Source: Candidatus Macondimonas diazotrophica
GTDB lineage: Bacteria > Pseudomonadota > Gammaproteobacteria > UBA5335
Direction of reading: 5' to 3'
Assembly: GCF_004684205.1 (NCBI RefSeq)
Contig: NZ_SRIO01000005.1
Location: forward strand, 1-64,000
DNA: 64,000 nucleotides
The notes beneath the pieces were generated by a model. The model saw only the letters and a program-made list of their open reading frames with translations, did no database searches and was not told the origin of the DNA. Shown here in pieces: positions 8,901 through 18,346 of this stretch. The position numbers and the translations under genes were made by a program. The stretch's first letter is position 1. Each line of letters begins with the position of its first letter.

Positions 8901-10367
8901 ATGTCGGAGAAACTCAACCTATTATCCTTCAAAGGAAACATGCGCATCCTGCACTTAAGTTGGATCGCCTTTTTCATCTCTTTCGCTGTCTGGTTCAACC
9001 ACGCCCCGCTCATGGCTGCGCTGCGGCAGAACTTTGGCCTGAACGAACAGGAAGTTGGCATCCTGCTGATCCTGAACGTGGCGCTGACCATTCCCGCACG
9101 CATCGTGGTTGGCATGCTGGTGGACCGCTTCGGCCCGCGGCGGATGTTTACCATCATTCTCATCAGCTCTGGGCTGATGTGCTTTGCCTTCGCCTTGGCG
9201 CAGAATTTCGAGCAGCTGGCCGTGACCCGATTCCTACTTGGCTTTGTCGGTGCGGGATTCGTGGTCGGCATCCGCATGATCGGCGAGTGGTTTCCGGCGC
9301 GACAGACGGGGATCGCACAGGGAATTTATGGCGGCTGGGGCAATTTCGGTTCGGCCGCCTCCGCCATGTTGCTGCCCACCTTGGCCTTATGGTTCGGCGG
9401 CGCCAACGGCTGGCGCTATGCCATCGCGGCGACCGGCGTAGTCGCCATCGCCTACGGGGTGGTGTACTACCGGTCGGTCACCGATACCCCCAAGGGCTCG
9501 ACCTATTTCAAGCCCAAGAAGATGGGCGCGATGGAAGTCACCAGCCGCGGCGATCTCGCGCTTTACCTGCTGATGAGCCTGCCCATCTACGGCGCACTGG
9601 CGTTGCTGGTCTGGAAGCTTTCTCCCGCCGGGCTCGCCTGGTTTTCTCCGGCCACCAGCAACATCCTCTATCTGGGCATCGCCACCGTCTGCGGCTATCA
9701 GGGCTGGAAGATCTACCAGGTAAATCGAGAGGTCCTGTCCAAACCCGTACCGGAGCTCTTCCGCTATCGATTCCGACAGGTCGCGATTCTGGATCTGGCC
9801 TATCTTGTCACCTTCGGCTCCGAATTGGCGCTGGTTTCCATGCTGCCGCTGTTCTATCTCGATGAGTTCAAGCTTTCTCCGGTCACAGCTGGGATTCTGG
9901 CGGGTACCTATCCTGTGATGAATCTCATCGCCCGTCCGGCTGGCGGCATCCTGAGCGACCGCATCGGTCGGCGGCTGAGCCTCCTGATGCTGTTCTCCGG
10001 CATCACCGGGAGCTTTCTGCTGCTGGGACAGGTCACGCAGGAATGGCCGGTCGCGCTGGTTGTCGCCAACACACTGCTGTGCGGCCTGTTCGCCAAAGGC
10101 GGATCGGGCGCAGTATTCGCCATGGTGCCCTTGATTCAGCGTCGCATGACTGGCCAGATTGCGGGCATGGCGGGGGCCTACGGCAACGTCGGCGGACTCG
10201 TTTTCCTGACCGTGCTGTCGCTGGTATCACCTCAGGTGTTTTTCATGGTCATCGGCGGTACTGGATTGGTGGTCCTGGTCCTGATCGCGTTGCTCCTGGC
10301 CGAACCGCGCGGCGAAACCGCTGAAGTTCTGCCCGATGGCACCGTCCAGATGATCAAGATCGGTTGA
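8901..10367 (+). CDS. nasA: Nitrate/nitrite transporter, NNP family of the major facilitator superfamily
   Basis: 488 aa from the ATG at 8901; the frame stays open to 8835, but that start would precede the promoter. About 12 hydrophobic segments. After TM2 there is an MFS loop (ARIVVGMLVDRFGPRR), and in TM5 a glycine-rich stretch (GIAQGIYGGWGNFGSAAS) corresponding to the nitrate signature of NarK/NasA proteins. A second such segment (MAGAYGNVGGLVFL) lies in the C-terminal half. It probably imports nitrate for assimilation, judging from the sigma-54 promoter and the kinase-phosphatase that follows, an arrangement also seen next to nas/nir genes in Pseudomonas. The gene symbol follows pseudomonad usage for the transporter; nitrite export cannot be excluded. 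Confidence 0.85.
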   Translation: MSEKLNLLSFKGNMRILHLSWIAFFISFAVWFNHAPLMAALRQNFGLNEQEVGILLILNVALTIPARIVVGMLVDRFGPRRMFTIILISSGLMCFAFALAQNFEQLAVTRFLLGFVGAGFVVGIRMIGEWFPARQTGIAQGIYGGWGNFGSAASAMLLPTLALWFGGANGWRYAIAATGVVAIAYGVVYYRSVTDTPKGSTYFKPKKMGAMEVTSRGDLALYLLMSLPIYGALALLVWKLSPAGLAWFSPATSNILYLGIATVCGYQGWKIYQVNREVLSKPVPELFRYRFRQVAILDLAYLVTFGSELALVSMLPLFYLDEFKLSPVTAGILAGTYPVMNLIARPAGGILSDRIGRRLSLLMLFSGITGSFLLLGQVTQEWPVALVVANTLLCGLFAKGGSGAVFAMVPLIQRRMTGQIAGMAGAYGNVGGLVFLTVLSLVSPQVFFMVIGGTGLVVLVLIALLLAEPRGETAEVLPDGTVQMIKIG

Positions 10368-10420
10368 TCGCCGCGCGGGATGCGCGTGGCCGTGCTCGGC
10401 CGGCGAGTTGGAGACTCAGG

Positions 10421-12133
10421 ATGACGCTCGAGGCCCGCGCAATGGTGACGGTCGGACAGTATTCCGACCGGGGCGCCAAAACCGAGAACCAAGACAGTTA
10501 CGGCGTCCTGATTCCGGAATCGCCACTGCTGGAGAGCAAGGGCATCGTCGCCGTGCTGGCCGATGGCGTGAGTGGCAGCGCCGCCGGACGCGTCGCCAGC
10601 GAAACCAGCGTCAAAAGTCTGCTCCACGATTATTTCTGCACCGCCGAATCCTGGACGGTGAAAACCTCCGTGGAAAAGGTGCTGCTTGCCACCAACCGCT
10701 GGCTATGCGGTCAGGGCGCCGACAGTACGCGGCGCAGTTGCGCGACGACACTAAGCGCGCTAGTGGTGAAGTCCACCACGGCGCATCTATTCCACGTCGG
10801 CGACACCCGTATTTACCGGCTGCGCCGCGGTGAGCTCACCCAGCTCACCCAGGACCACCGCATCTGGGTGTCGGAGGACCGGAACTTCCTCACGCGCGCG
10901 CTGGGTATCGACCTGCATCTGGACATCGACTACCACCATTTTCCGGTCGAAGTCGGTGACCTCTTCCTGTTCACCACCGACGGCGTGCATGAGTATGTCA
11001 GCGATCAAGCACTGATCGCCGCGATTCAGGCCCACCCCGATCACCTGGACCGAGCAGCGCGGGAAATCGCTACCCGTGCCTTACATGCCGGCAGTCCGGA
11101 CAACGTGAGTTGTCAGATTATGCGTTTCGACGCGCTCCCCCAGACCGATGCGCAAGGCTGGTTCGACCAGCTCACCGAGAAGCCGTTTCCCCCGGAGCTC
11201 GATCCCGGGATGCGGATCGACGGCTACCGGATCATCCGCGCCCTGTACGCCAGCGCACGCAGCCAGGTCTATCTCGCCGTGGATGAGGACAGCGGCGTCC
11301 AGGTCGTGATCAAGACCCCCTCGGTCAACTATCAGGACGATCCGGTCTATCTCGACCTGTTTACGCACGAGGAGTGGGTCGGCAAGCGTTTGCACAGTCC
11401 GCATGTGCTGCGCGTGATCGAGCCCAGCCGCCCCCGGCAGTTTCTCTATACGGTTTCGGAGTACATCGCGGGTGAGACGCTGCGGCAGTGGATGCATGGG
11501 CATCCGCAGCCGGACCTGCATCGTGTCCGTGACCTGGTCGGCCAGATCGCCCGCGGCCTCATGGCCTTTCATCGCCTGGAGATGATTCATCAGGATCTGA
11601 AGCCCGAAAACATTCTCATCGATGCGGACGGAACGGCCCGGATCATCGACTTCGGTTCGACCAAGATCGCCGGGGTGGAAGAGATTACCTCCCCCATCCA
11701 GCGCCTGACGCTGCTCGGCACGCGACTCTATACGGCACCGGAATATCTGCTCGGCGAGCCCTGCAGTTCACGCTCGGATCTCTTTTCGCTCGCGGTCATC
11801 ACCTATGAGCTGCTCACCGGCCATCTGCCTTACGGCGAGCACTACGATGAAACCACCATCCGCCGCCTTACCTACACCCCGGCGCGCCAGTGGGTGCCGG
11901 ACCTGCCACTGTGGGTCGACTGGGCACTGGAGAAGGCCCTGAAGCGCAATCCCGAGTTGCGTCAGGCAGAGCTTTCCGAGTTTCTTCACGATCTCACCGA
12001 GCCCAACCCCGCTTTCGTCACGGCGCGCCGCCCGCCCATCCTCGCCCGCGATCCGGTCGCCACCTGGCGCGGCTTGTTCATCATCAGTGCCTTGGGAAAT
12101 CTGGCCCTTCTGTTCCTGATCAGCCGACTGTGA
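10421..12133 (+). CDS. Fused PP2C-type phosphatase / Ser-Thr protein kinase, C-terminal membrane anchor
   Basis: 570 aa from the ATG at 10421 (GGAG seven bases upstream), 53 bases after the transporter. Residues 1-230 form a PP2C domain: SDRGAKTENQDSYG, ADGVSGS, HVGDTRIYRL, TTDGVHEYVSD and GSPDNVSC supply the metal-binding aspartates. Residues about 265-540 form a protein kinase: VVIK (Lys298), HQDLKPEN (Asp392), DFG (Asp410), GTRLYTAPEY and SDLFSLAVITYELLTG. The nucleotide loop reads ALYASARSQV, without the usual glycines. The last 20 residues form one membrane segment, placing the enzyme at the inner membrane. Such fusions occur beside nitrate transporters in other Proteobacteria; the target protein is not known from the sequence. 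Confidence 0.88.
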   Translation: MTLEARAMVTVGQYSDRGAKTENQDSYGVLIPESPLLESKGIVAVLADGVSGSAAGRVASETSVKSLLHDYFCTAESWTVKTSVEKVLLATNRWLCGQGADSTRRSCATTLSALVVKSTTAHLFHVGDTRIYRLRRGELTQLTQDHRIWVSEDRNFLTRALGIDLHLDIDYHHFPVEVGDLFLFTTDGVHEYVSDQALIAAIQAHPDHLDRAAREIATRALHAGSPDNVSCQIMRFDALPQTDAQGWFDQLTEKPFPPELDPGMRIDGYRIIRALYASARSQVYLAVDEDSGVQVVIKTPSVNYQDDPVYLDLFTHEEWVGKRLHSPHVLRVIEPSRPRQFLYTVSEYIAGETLRQWMHGHPQPDLHRVRDLVGQIARGLMAFHRLEMIHQDLKPENILIDADGTARIIDFGSTKIAGVEEITSPIQRLTLLGTRLYTAPEYLLGEPCSSRSDLFSLAVITYELLTGHLPYGEHYDETTIRRLTYTPARQWVPDLPLWVDWALEKALKRNPELRQAELSEFLHDLTEPNPAFVTARRPPILARDPVATWRGLFIISALGNLALLFLISRL

Positions 12134-12315
12134 TAGCGTCAAGCCGGTCTTCCCGTGCATCCACGCGGCAGAGGACGGTTAGGCCAAGTTGACGCCAATT
12201 TTGCGGCTCTTATCCGGGCAAAGGCTGCCTCAGAGCCGCTACAACCGTTGACGGGCCGGCGAACGCCTTGGCGCCACGACACCAGCACGGCATGCAGAGC
12301 CTAAGTTGCCGGATG

Positions 12316-13434
12316 TCAGCCTTTATCGCCGATGTGCGAGGTGGGTTCGTCGATATGCGCCTTGGCCAAGTGGCTCTTGTCCAGGAATTTGTCAAAGTGG
12401 ATGTGTTCACCAGGGATGCCAGCACCCTTCAACACCTCAATGGCGGCATCGAGCATCGGCGGGGGGCCGCACATATAGGCATGGCAGGTCGCAAGCTCAG
12501 GCACCTCACGAGTGAGGAACTCCGTCACCAGACCGCGCGGGCCGGTCCAGTCGCTGTCCTCAGGCTCCTCGGAAAGGATCGGAATGTAGCGGAACCGACC
12601 CTTCCATTGGGCGGCGATCCGATCCATGTCATCCTGACAATACAGATCTTTCTGCGACCGTGCGCCAAATAGGTAGGTACAGTCCCGTTGCACACCATCG
12701 ACGAGCGCCTGCTCAAGCAGGGCCTTGATCGGTGCCATGCCGCTGCCGCCCGCCACACAGACCATCGGCGCTGCCGCAGAACGCAGGCGGAAGTCGCCAA
12801 ACGGCCCGCGCAGCTCCACTCGGGCGCCGATGCGGTCGGCTTGGTGCAGCCATTCGGTAAATTTTCCACCCGGAACTTTGCGGATGTGGAAGATCACCCG
12901 ATTGGCCTGTGCAGGATCAGGACGGGCCGCGAAGGAATAAGAGCGGAACTCATCCAGTACGCCCGGCACGCGCATATCGGCGTACTCGCCCGCCGTATAC
13001 GCCATCGGGCCGTCCAGCTCGATGCGCACTTCCACGATGTCGTGGGTGAGGTGATTGAGCGCCTTGATCAGCCCCGTCCGGTTGACGACCTCATGGACGG
13101 ACGCCTGGGCCTCGGCCGACAGATCCAGTCCATCGACCTGAATCCGGACATCGGAGCGGGGCTGGCACTGACAGGACAGGATATAGTTGGCACGCAGTTC
13201 CTCCTGACTCAACAGGTAGGTCTTGTCGGTGAATTCCTTCACCTTGCCTTCCAGAAGCCGAACCTTGCAGGTACCGCAGCCACCCACACGGCAGCTATAG
13301 GGAATCGCGATGCCATCACGCAGCGCAGCCGACAGGATGAAGGTCTTTTCGTCACACTCCACCGGCTTGTCGACACCTTCGATGTGGACGAGATGAGGAC
13401 CGACCTTTTTCTTCCCGAATAGCTTGCCGAACAT
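12316..13434 (-). CDS. 2Fe-2S ferredoxin / FAD / NAD(P) oxidoreductase (oxygenase-reductase type)
   Basis: 372 aa from the ATG at 13434, preceded by AGGAAGAG. Domain order is ferredoxin, FAD, NAD. Cysteines 48, 53, 56 and 88 (SCRVGGCGTC, then LSCQC) bind a plant-type 2Fe-2S cluster. RSYSFA is the flavin-binding motif, GGSGMAPIKALLE binds the nucleotide, and MCGPPPML is the C-terminal electron-transfer motif. This layout is that of electron-transfer components of multicomponent mono- and dioxygenases, fatty-acid desaturases (DesC type) and related reductases. No oxygenase, hydroxylase or desaturase gene lies beside it, so the electron acceptor is unknown. A TetR gene on the same strand starts upstream, 127 bases away. 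CDP-glucoseen reductase-like proteins are an alternative. Confidence 0.82.
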   Translation of the reverse strand: MFGKLFGKKKVGPHLVHIEGVDKPVECDEKTFILSAALRDGIAIPYSCRVGGCGTCKVRLLEGKVKEFTDKTYLLSQEELRANYILSCQCQPRSDVRIQVDGLDLSAEAQASVHEVVNRTGLIKALNHLTHDIVEVRIELDGPMAYTAGEYADMRVPGVLDEFRSYSFAARPDPAQANRVIFHIRKVPGGKFTEWLHQADRIGARVELRGPFGDFRLRSAAAPMVCVAGGSGMAPIKALLEQALVDGVQRDCTYLFGARSQKDLYCQDDMDRIAAQWKGRFRYIPILSEEPEDSDWTGPRGLVTEFLTREVPELATCHAYMCGPPPMLDAAIEVLKGAGIPGEHIHFDKFLDKSHLAKAHIDEPTSHIGDKG

Positions 13435-13561
13435 GTCTCTTCCTGTCAGCGGGGCCGGGTGCAATCCCCGGGATCATGATGAGCCGGTAGAAAATGGGCG
13501 GGCTCGCCACCAGCTGGGGGCGAGCCGGGCGGTCCACTATAGAAACCGCTGCGCGGGGGTG

Positions 13562-14230
13562 TCAAGAAATTGGGGCTGGTACCCCGCTCGCCAGCGTTTC
13601 GTACCCCAGCTCCGCTGGTGGTTTGGCACCGCAGGCAAGAAAGAACCCTAATGCGAGGCGGTGCACCGCATCAGCTGTCTGCTCGGCTGTATCAGAGCGC
13701 GCCTGAACAAGACACCCTTCTAATACGATGAACAGTGCCCGCGCGACTGGCAAGGCATCCCCAAGAAAACGGAAGTGCTTGAATTGTCGGCCGTTTTCGA
13801 GAATGCTTGCGAGAAACTGTTCCGCATCCCGGCGCGCACGCACCCGGAACTCCTTGATCAGATCCCGATCAACGCGCCCCACGCCGATCAGCAGGCCCGA
13901 AACACTTTCGAGATTCTCTGAATCCTTGAGGATGCTCTCGATTCCCTGAAAGAACTTCAACATCTGCTCGCAGGGATTATCAGCACCGGCCATCGGACCG
14001 TAGATATGGGCCACGAACAGCTTGCGCAGCCGCTTGACACACTCGACGAACAGAGCTTCCTTATTCCGGAAGTACCAGTACATCGCGCCCTTGCTCAGGC
14101 CGCAGGCTTTGGAGATCTGGTCGATGGAAACACCGTCGTAGCCATAACGACCAAACATCTCGAAAGCGGTTTGCAGAATTCGCTCACGCGTCTCGAGGTC
14201 GATCACGGCTGGCTTGGGAGGTTGAGTCAT
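13562..14230 (-). CDS. TetR/AcrR family transcriptional regulator
   Basis: 222 aa from the ATG at 14230; a TTG nine bases earlier is possible, and neither has a strong ribosome-binding site. Residues about 17-63 form the TetR helix-turn-helix (RERILQTAFEMFGRYGYDG, then ISKACGLSKGAMYWYFRNKEALF). The C-terminal ligand-binding part is all helical and not assignable to a known ligand. It probably represses its own promoter through the palindrome at 14257-14268, and may control the ferredoxin-type reductase downstream on the same strand. That second link is inferred from position only. Confidence 0.85.
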   Translation of the reverse strand: MTQPPKPAVIDLETRERILQTAFEMFGRYGYDGVSIDQISKACGLSKGAMYWYFRNKEALFVECVKRLRKLFVAHIYGPMAGADNPCEQMLKFFQGIESILKDSENLESVSGLLIGVGRVDRDLIKEFRVRARRDAEQFLASILENGRQFKHFRFLGDALPVARALFIVLEGCLVQARSDTAEQTADAVHRLALGFFLACGAKPPAELGYETLASGVPAPIS

Positions 14231-14256
14231 GGCTGTCAAGAGAGGTACCGTATTTT

Positions 14257-14268
14257 AATTGAACAATT
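14257..14268. promoter_or_regulatory. Candidate TetR operator
   Basis: AATTG-AA-CAATT, a 5+5 inverted repeat set in an AT-rich patch (flanks TTTT and TAATAC) within otherwise GC-rich DNA. It starts 27 bases upstream of the TetR ATG, in the gap between divergent genes. Confidence 0.35.
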
Positions 14269-14367
14269 TAATACATAAATCCGATAGATGGCAATATCTT
14301 GAATATAGAGCAGTCGCCAGTATCCATGCGACAATTGATCATTTGAATCACGCGTTGTTATCCCGTC

Positions 14368-15078
14368 ATGCCATTATCCCATGCTGCATCCCCATCGGCG
14401 TTGATCCAGCGCCGCCTGCTGTTGATTTGCGTCCTAGCTGGCGTGGTCTTGCTGTTCATGGGCGTTCAGCGACTGGTCTTCCAGATCCGGCAAGTGGAGG
14501 GATTCCGCGCGATCCCGGCCGCCGTCGTGGATCGCGGAATCCGTTCCGTCGAGGACGATCGCTTCGTTCCCTACGTCGCCTACCGTTTCAGTGTGGGCCA
14601 AGAAGTCTTGCGCACCGATCAGTTGTTTTCCCGGCGCATTCCACTGTCACGCCAAGCGGCCGAAGCGGCCCTTGAACCGTACGCGATCGGCCAGACGGTA
14701 ACGGCATACTTCAATCCAGCCATACCGGAACGGACTTTCCTCCGCCTCAATCTGGCCTTTGGGCCCTATGTACTCTGCCTCATGGGCGTGGCCTTGTTGG
14801 CAACCGGATTGGCGCTGTCGCGCTGGCAGGGTCGCTACGGCGTCCGGGCCGAACCACCCCCGCGAACACGGGCCATCGCCGCACTGGCGTGCGCCGTGAT
14901 CTGGCAGCTTGGCGGCGCATTGGTCTGGAGCCATTACCTGCATCACCAGCCGCCCCCCTACCCCTGGACCGTCTGGGTGGTGCTCCCGCTCTACGGGTTG
15001 GGCGGTCTGGTACCGCTCGCCATCGCCCTGCGTTTTGCCCGCTTACATCGCGCGCAGCGCCGCACGGAGCCCACCTGA
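14368..15078 (+). CDS. DUF3592-like membrane protein
   Basis: 236 aa. One membrane segment near residues 15-37, then a soluble domain of about 75 residues rich in beta strands (FVPYVAYRFSVGQEVL... IGQTVTAYFNPAIPERTFL) as in DUF3592, then three further segments in the C-terminal part. The pattern of strand, 'V.A.YNP..P..A.L' and membrane segment matches that domain, whose function is not known. The stop codon overlaps the tatD start in TGATG, so the two are translationally coupled. The TetR gene lies divergently upstream. Confidence 0.65.
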   Translation: MPLSHAASPSALIQRRLLLICVLAGVVLLFMGVQRLVFQIRQVEGFRAIPAAVVDRGIRSVEDDRFVPYVAYRFSVGQEVLRTDQLFSRRIPLSRQAAEAALEPYAIGQTVTAYFNPAIPERTFLRLNLAFGPYVLCLMGVALLATGLALSRWQGRYGVRAEPPPRTRAIAALACAVIWQLGGALVWSHYLHHQPPPYPWTVWVVLPLYGLGGLVPLAIALRFARLHRAQRRTEPT

Positions 15079-15917
15079 TGGATCTGTTCGATATCGGCGC
15101 CAACCTGACCCACGATGCCTTCGATGCCGACCGCGAGTCGGTCCTGGATCGCGCGATAGCTGCCGGCGTCTCCGGGATGATGGTCACAGGCAGCTCGCTC
15201 ACCTGCAGCCGGAAAGCGCTGGCGCTCGCCCAGTCGCACCCTGCACTTCTGCGCTGCACGGCCGGGGTTCATCCGCACCATGCAGCCGAGCATGATTCCG
15301 CGCAGCTCCATGACCTGGCGACGCTGTGGGACGCGCCCGAAGTGCTGGCCATCGGAGAAACGGGCCTGGATTTCTTCCGGGATTTCTCGCCTCGTCCGGC
15401 GCAGGAGCGCGTTTTCGAGTGGCACCTGGAACAGGCCGCACATCTCGGTTTGCCGCTTTTCCTTCACGAACGCGATGCCCACGAGCGCTTCTTGGCGATG
15501 ATCCGGGCCGCGCGCGATGCCATCGGCGATGCCGTGGTGCATTGCTTCACAGGCGATCGGACCGCGCTGTATGCCTACCTCGACCTAGACCTGTACGTCG
15601 GCATTACCGGCTGGATCTGCGATGAACGCCGGGGACGGCATCTGCTGGAACTGGTACGCGACATTCCCGCCGATCGACTGATGATTGAGACCGACTGCCC
15701 CTACCTGCTGCCGCGGGATCTGCGTCCGCGTCCGCGCGATGGACGCAATGAGCCTGCCTTTCTGCCCCATGTGCACGCAGCAGTGGCACGCGCCCGGGGT
15801 GATGATCCCGTCGAGCTGGCCCGGCGCACGACCGCCAACGCCCGGCGCTTCTTCCGCTGGCCGGCCGCAGCAGAGGGACCAAGTGAGGAGGCTGCAGCCC
15901 GCATGCGGCTCCATTGA
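15078..15917 (+). CDS. tatD: TatD family metal-dependent deoxyribonuclease
   Basis: 279 aa from the ATG at 15078, overlapping the previous stop. It begins MDLFDIGANLTH, as in E. coli TatD (FDIGVNLT). The metal-binding and family motifs are all present: TAGVHPHHA, AIGETGLDFFRDFS, LFLHERDAHERF, VVHCFTGDR, GITGWICDERRG and ETDCPYLLPRD. TatD proteins are TIM-barrel 3'-5' exonucleases acting on single-stranded DNA or RNA and linked to repair of oxidative damage. The distinctive GWICDERRG and YLLPRDLRP strings point to TatD itself rather than YcfH or YjjV. Confidence 0.9.
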   Translation: MDLFDIGANLTHDAFDADRESVLDRAIAAGVSGMMVTGSSLTCSRKALALAQSHPALLRCTAGVHPHHAAEHDSAQLHDLATLWDAPEVLAIGETGLDFFRDFSPRPAQERVFEWHLEQAAHLGLPLFLHERDAHERFLAMIRAARDAIGDAVVHCFTGDRTALYAYLDLDLYVGITGWICDERRGRHLLELVRDIPADRLMIETDCPYLLPRDLRPRPRDGRNEPAFLPHVHAAVARARGDDPVELARRTTANARRFFRWPAAAEGPSEEAAARMRLH

Positions 15918-16017
15918 TTGACCGCCTCTGCCGAGCCCGCACAAGGGGAGTGCCCCCCACTCAGACGCTCGAGCCTTCGCGAACCGATTTTCTGACTTCC
16001 CATGTGGAGGACTGTCG

Positions 16018-16974
16018 ATGAACCAGTTGGAACAATTGCGTGCCTATACCACGGTGGTCGCCGATACCGGCGATATCGAGGCGATCGGGCGCTACCGGCC
16101 CACCGATGCGACCACCAATCCGTCCCTGATCCTCGCGGCAGCCGGCCAGCCGGCTTACCGGCATCTCATGGAAGAAGCGGTACGGTTCGGACAGGCCCAG
16201 AGTGGCACCGCTGAGCAGCGCCTGGACGCCGCCATGGACAAGCTGGCCGTCAACTTCGGCATGGAGATCCTGCGGATCGTACCGGGGCGCGTCTCGACCG
16301 AAGTCGATGCCCGCCTGTCCTTTGACGTTCCGGCCAGCCTCGCCAAGGCACGTCGGCTGATTGCACTCTATGAAGCGGCCGGGATCGACCGCCAGCGCGT
16401 GCTGATCAAACTGGCCAGCACCTGGGAGGGGATCGAAACGGCTCGTGTGCTGGAACGCGAAGGCATCCGCTGCAACATGACACTGCTGTTCTGCCTAGCC
16501 CAGGCAGTGGCCTGTGCTGAGGCCGGGGTTCGGCTGATTTCGCCCTTCGTGGGTCGGATCACCGACTGGTACCGCCAACGCGACGGGGTGGAAGCCTACC
16601 TGCCCGAGAATGACCCCGGTGTCGGATCGGTCAGCGCCATCTTCAACTACTTCAAGAAGTTCGGCCATGACACCGAGATCATGGGGGCCAGTTTCCGCAA
16701 CGTCGGCCAGGTGACCGCGCTGGCAGGCTGCGACCTGCTCACCATTTCTCCTGTCCTGCTGTCAGAGCTTGAGTCTCGGCAGGATCCCCTGCCGCGCCGG
16801 CTCGATCCGGCCACGGCCCGCACCGCAGACCTGGCACGTCTCGACCTGTCCGAAAGCCGGTTTCGCTGGCTGTTGAACGAGGACGCCATGGCCACGGAAA
16901 AACTGGCCGAGGGGATCCGGCGCTTCGCCGTCGATGCCGTTCAGCTCGAAAAGCTCATCGCCGGCCTGTCCTGA
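16018..16974 (+). CDS. tal: Transaldolase
   Basis: 318 aa. ATG at 16018 with GGAGG seven bases upstream. Class I transaldolase of the TalB subfamily, matching the usual length of about 316. Key motifs are [11 protein letters not shown] (residues about 29-39), [12 protein letters not shown], the Schiff-base lysine in [12 protein letters not shown] (Lys131), [12 protein letters not shown] and [11 protein letters not shown]. The enzyme interconverts sedoheptulose-7-phosphate plus glyceraldehyde-3-phosphate with erythrose-4-phosphate plus fructose-6-phosphate in the cytosolic pentose phosphate pathway. It stands alone and converges on the diguanylate cyclase. Confidence 0.94.
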   Translation: MNQLEQLRAYTTVVADTGDIEAIGRYRPTDATTNPSLILAAAGQPAYRHLMEEAVRFGQAQSGTAEQRLDAAMDKLAVNFGMEILRIVPGRVSTEVDARLSFDVPASLAKARRLIALYEAAGIDRQRVLIKLASTWEGIETARVLEREGIRCNMTLLFCLAQAVACAEAGVRLISPFVGRITDWYRQRDGVEAYLPENDPGVGSVSAIFNYFKKFGHDTEIMGASFRNVGQVTALAGCDLLTISPVLLSELESRQDPLPRRLDPATARTADLARLDLSESRFRWLLNEDAMATEKLAEGIRRFAVDAVQLEKLIAGLS

Positions 16975-17041
16975 CCCAGGCGTGCGCGGCTTGGGCACGG
17001 ACCGGGTTCCGATCACTGGAGGCCGGCAACGTGCACCCCGG

Positions 17042-18346
17042 TCACGCCGGCAGCCGGACGATGATGCGATTGCGTCCCTGATTCTTGGCTTGATAGAGGG
17101 CCTGATCGGCCATTCCCAAGAAAGCCGCCACCTCAAGATGCGGCGCCTCACCCAGGTGCGCGATCCCGATGCTCACGGTGACGATCGAAGCCACCGGGGA
17201 ATCCTCGTGCGGAATGTTCAGCTCCTCGATGTTCGCCATGACGCGCAAGGCCACATTCTCGGTACCCTCCAGCGTGGTCTCGGGCAGCAGCACCGCAAAC
17301 TCCTCGCCGCCATAGCGAGCGGCAAGATCGCCCAAGCGCAGCGTCGCACGGCGGATGGCCCCGGCCACCCGGCACAGACAATCGTCACCCGCCATATGGC
17401 CATACCGATCGTTGTAGGCCTTGAAGGCATCGATATCCACCAGCAGCAAACCGAGCCCGGGGCGCTCGGCTGAATCACTGACGCGCTGCTGCCCACTCCG
17501 CGCGGTTCCGCGTGTGTGACGAAACCACTCCCGGTGCAGGCTCTCATCAAAGCAGCGCCGGTTGGCGACGCCCGTCAATCCGTCGGAAAGCGAAACCTGC
17601 CGCAGGTTTTCATTGGCCTCAAGCAGCGCTCTCGACCGCAGGTCCAGCGCCTGGCGCTGCCGCCGGATCAGACGGGTCTGCTCGGCCTGTTGCTTGTAGA
17701 GATGAGCGAGGCCATCCCGGCGCCCCCGCTGAAAGCTGTTAGCCATGGCCATCACACTGCAAATGGCCAGCGCACTCCCGACACAGAGAAACTCTTCCTC
17801 AGGCTGAAACAGGCTGCTTTCAGTGCGGCCCACCAGATAGAGGCTGTGTAGGACAAGTGTGAGCGCAACGCCGACCAGAAAGCTGATGCGCCCACCATAT
17901 TGAATTCCCAGATAGCACTGCAGCGTCACCAAACCCAGCAAGCTGCCGAAGGCACTCAGGTATCCGTACTCGTCGATCCGGATCAGCTGCATCAGCACGA
18001 GAAACTGCAGGCCGATCGCCACAGGTGTGATCAGCGGCAAAAGCACGGGTTGACGGCTCATCAGGCGGGGCTTGAAGAATGTCTGCATCGATAGCGCCAG
18101 GAGGACCCCCAAGCCAATCAGCGGCATGATGTCCCAGAGACCGAGGCGGGTCAGTCCCAGATCGATCGCCAACACCGCCAATAAACCCAGCAAGAGCCAG
18201 AACAGGGCGCTTGCCCGCGTCACCCGGCGGCCAAGGTGTAGTTTTCGTTCCAAACTGGCAGGTGACACAACCGGAGCCAGCGATCCGAAAGACAATGGAC
18301 CGCCGGTAAGGCGGACAAATCGATCGGCGATTGGACAAAGCGGCAT
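17042..18346 (-). CDS. Membrane diguanylate cyclase (GGDEF)
   Basis: 434 aa from the ATG at 18346, chosen because GGAGG lies five bases upstream; an ATG 12 bases earlier overlaps this ribosome-binding site. Residues about 50-230 hold roughly six membrane segments with short loops, followed by a coiled-coil linker (QTRLIRRQRQALDLRSRALL) and a GGDEF domain (SDGLTGVANRRCFDE onward). The active site reads GGEEF (346-350), the common active variant. An RLGD five residues before it is the product-inhibition I-site (RxxD). It should make cyclic di-GMP in response to a membrane signal of unknown nature. Confidence 0.88.
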   Translation of the reverse strand: MPLCPIADRFVRLTGGPLSFGSLAPVVSPASLERKLHLGRRVTRASALFWLLLGLLAVLAIDLGLTRLGLWDIMPLIGLGVLLALSMQTFFKPRLMSRQPVLLPLITPVAIGLQFLVLMQLIRIDEYGYLSAFGSLLGLVTLQCYLGIQYGGRISFLVGVALTLVLHSLYLVGRTESSLFQPEEEFLCVGSALAICSVMAMANSFQRGRRDGLAHLYKQQAEQTRLIRRQRQALDLRSRALLEANENLRQVSLSDGLTGVANRRCFDESLHREWFRHTRGTARSGQQRVSDSAERPGLGLLLVDIDAFKAYNDRYGHMAGDDCLCRVAGAIRRATLRLGDLAARYGGEEFAVLLPETTLEGTENVALRVMANIEELNIPHEDSPVASIVTVSIGIAHLGEAPHLEVAAFLGMADQALYQAKNQGRNRIIVRLPA

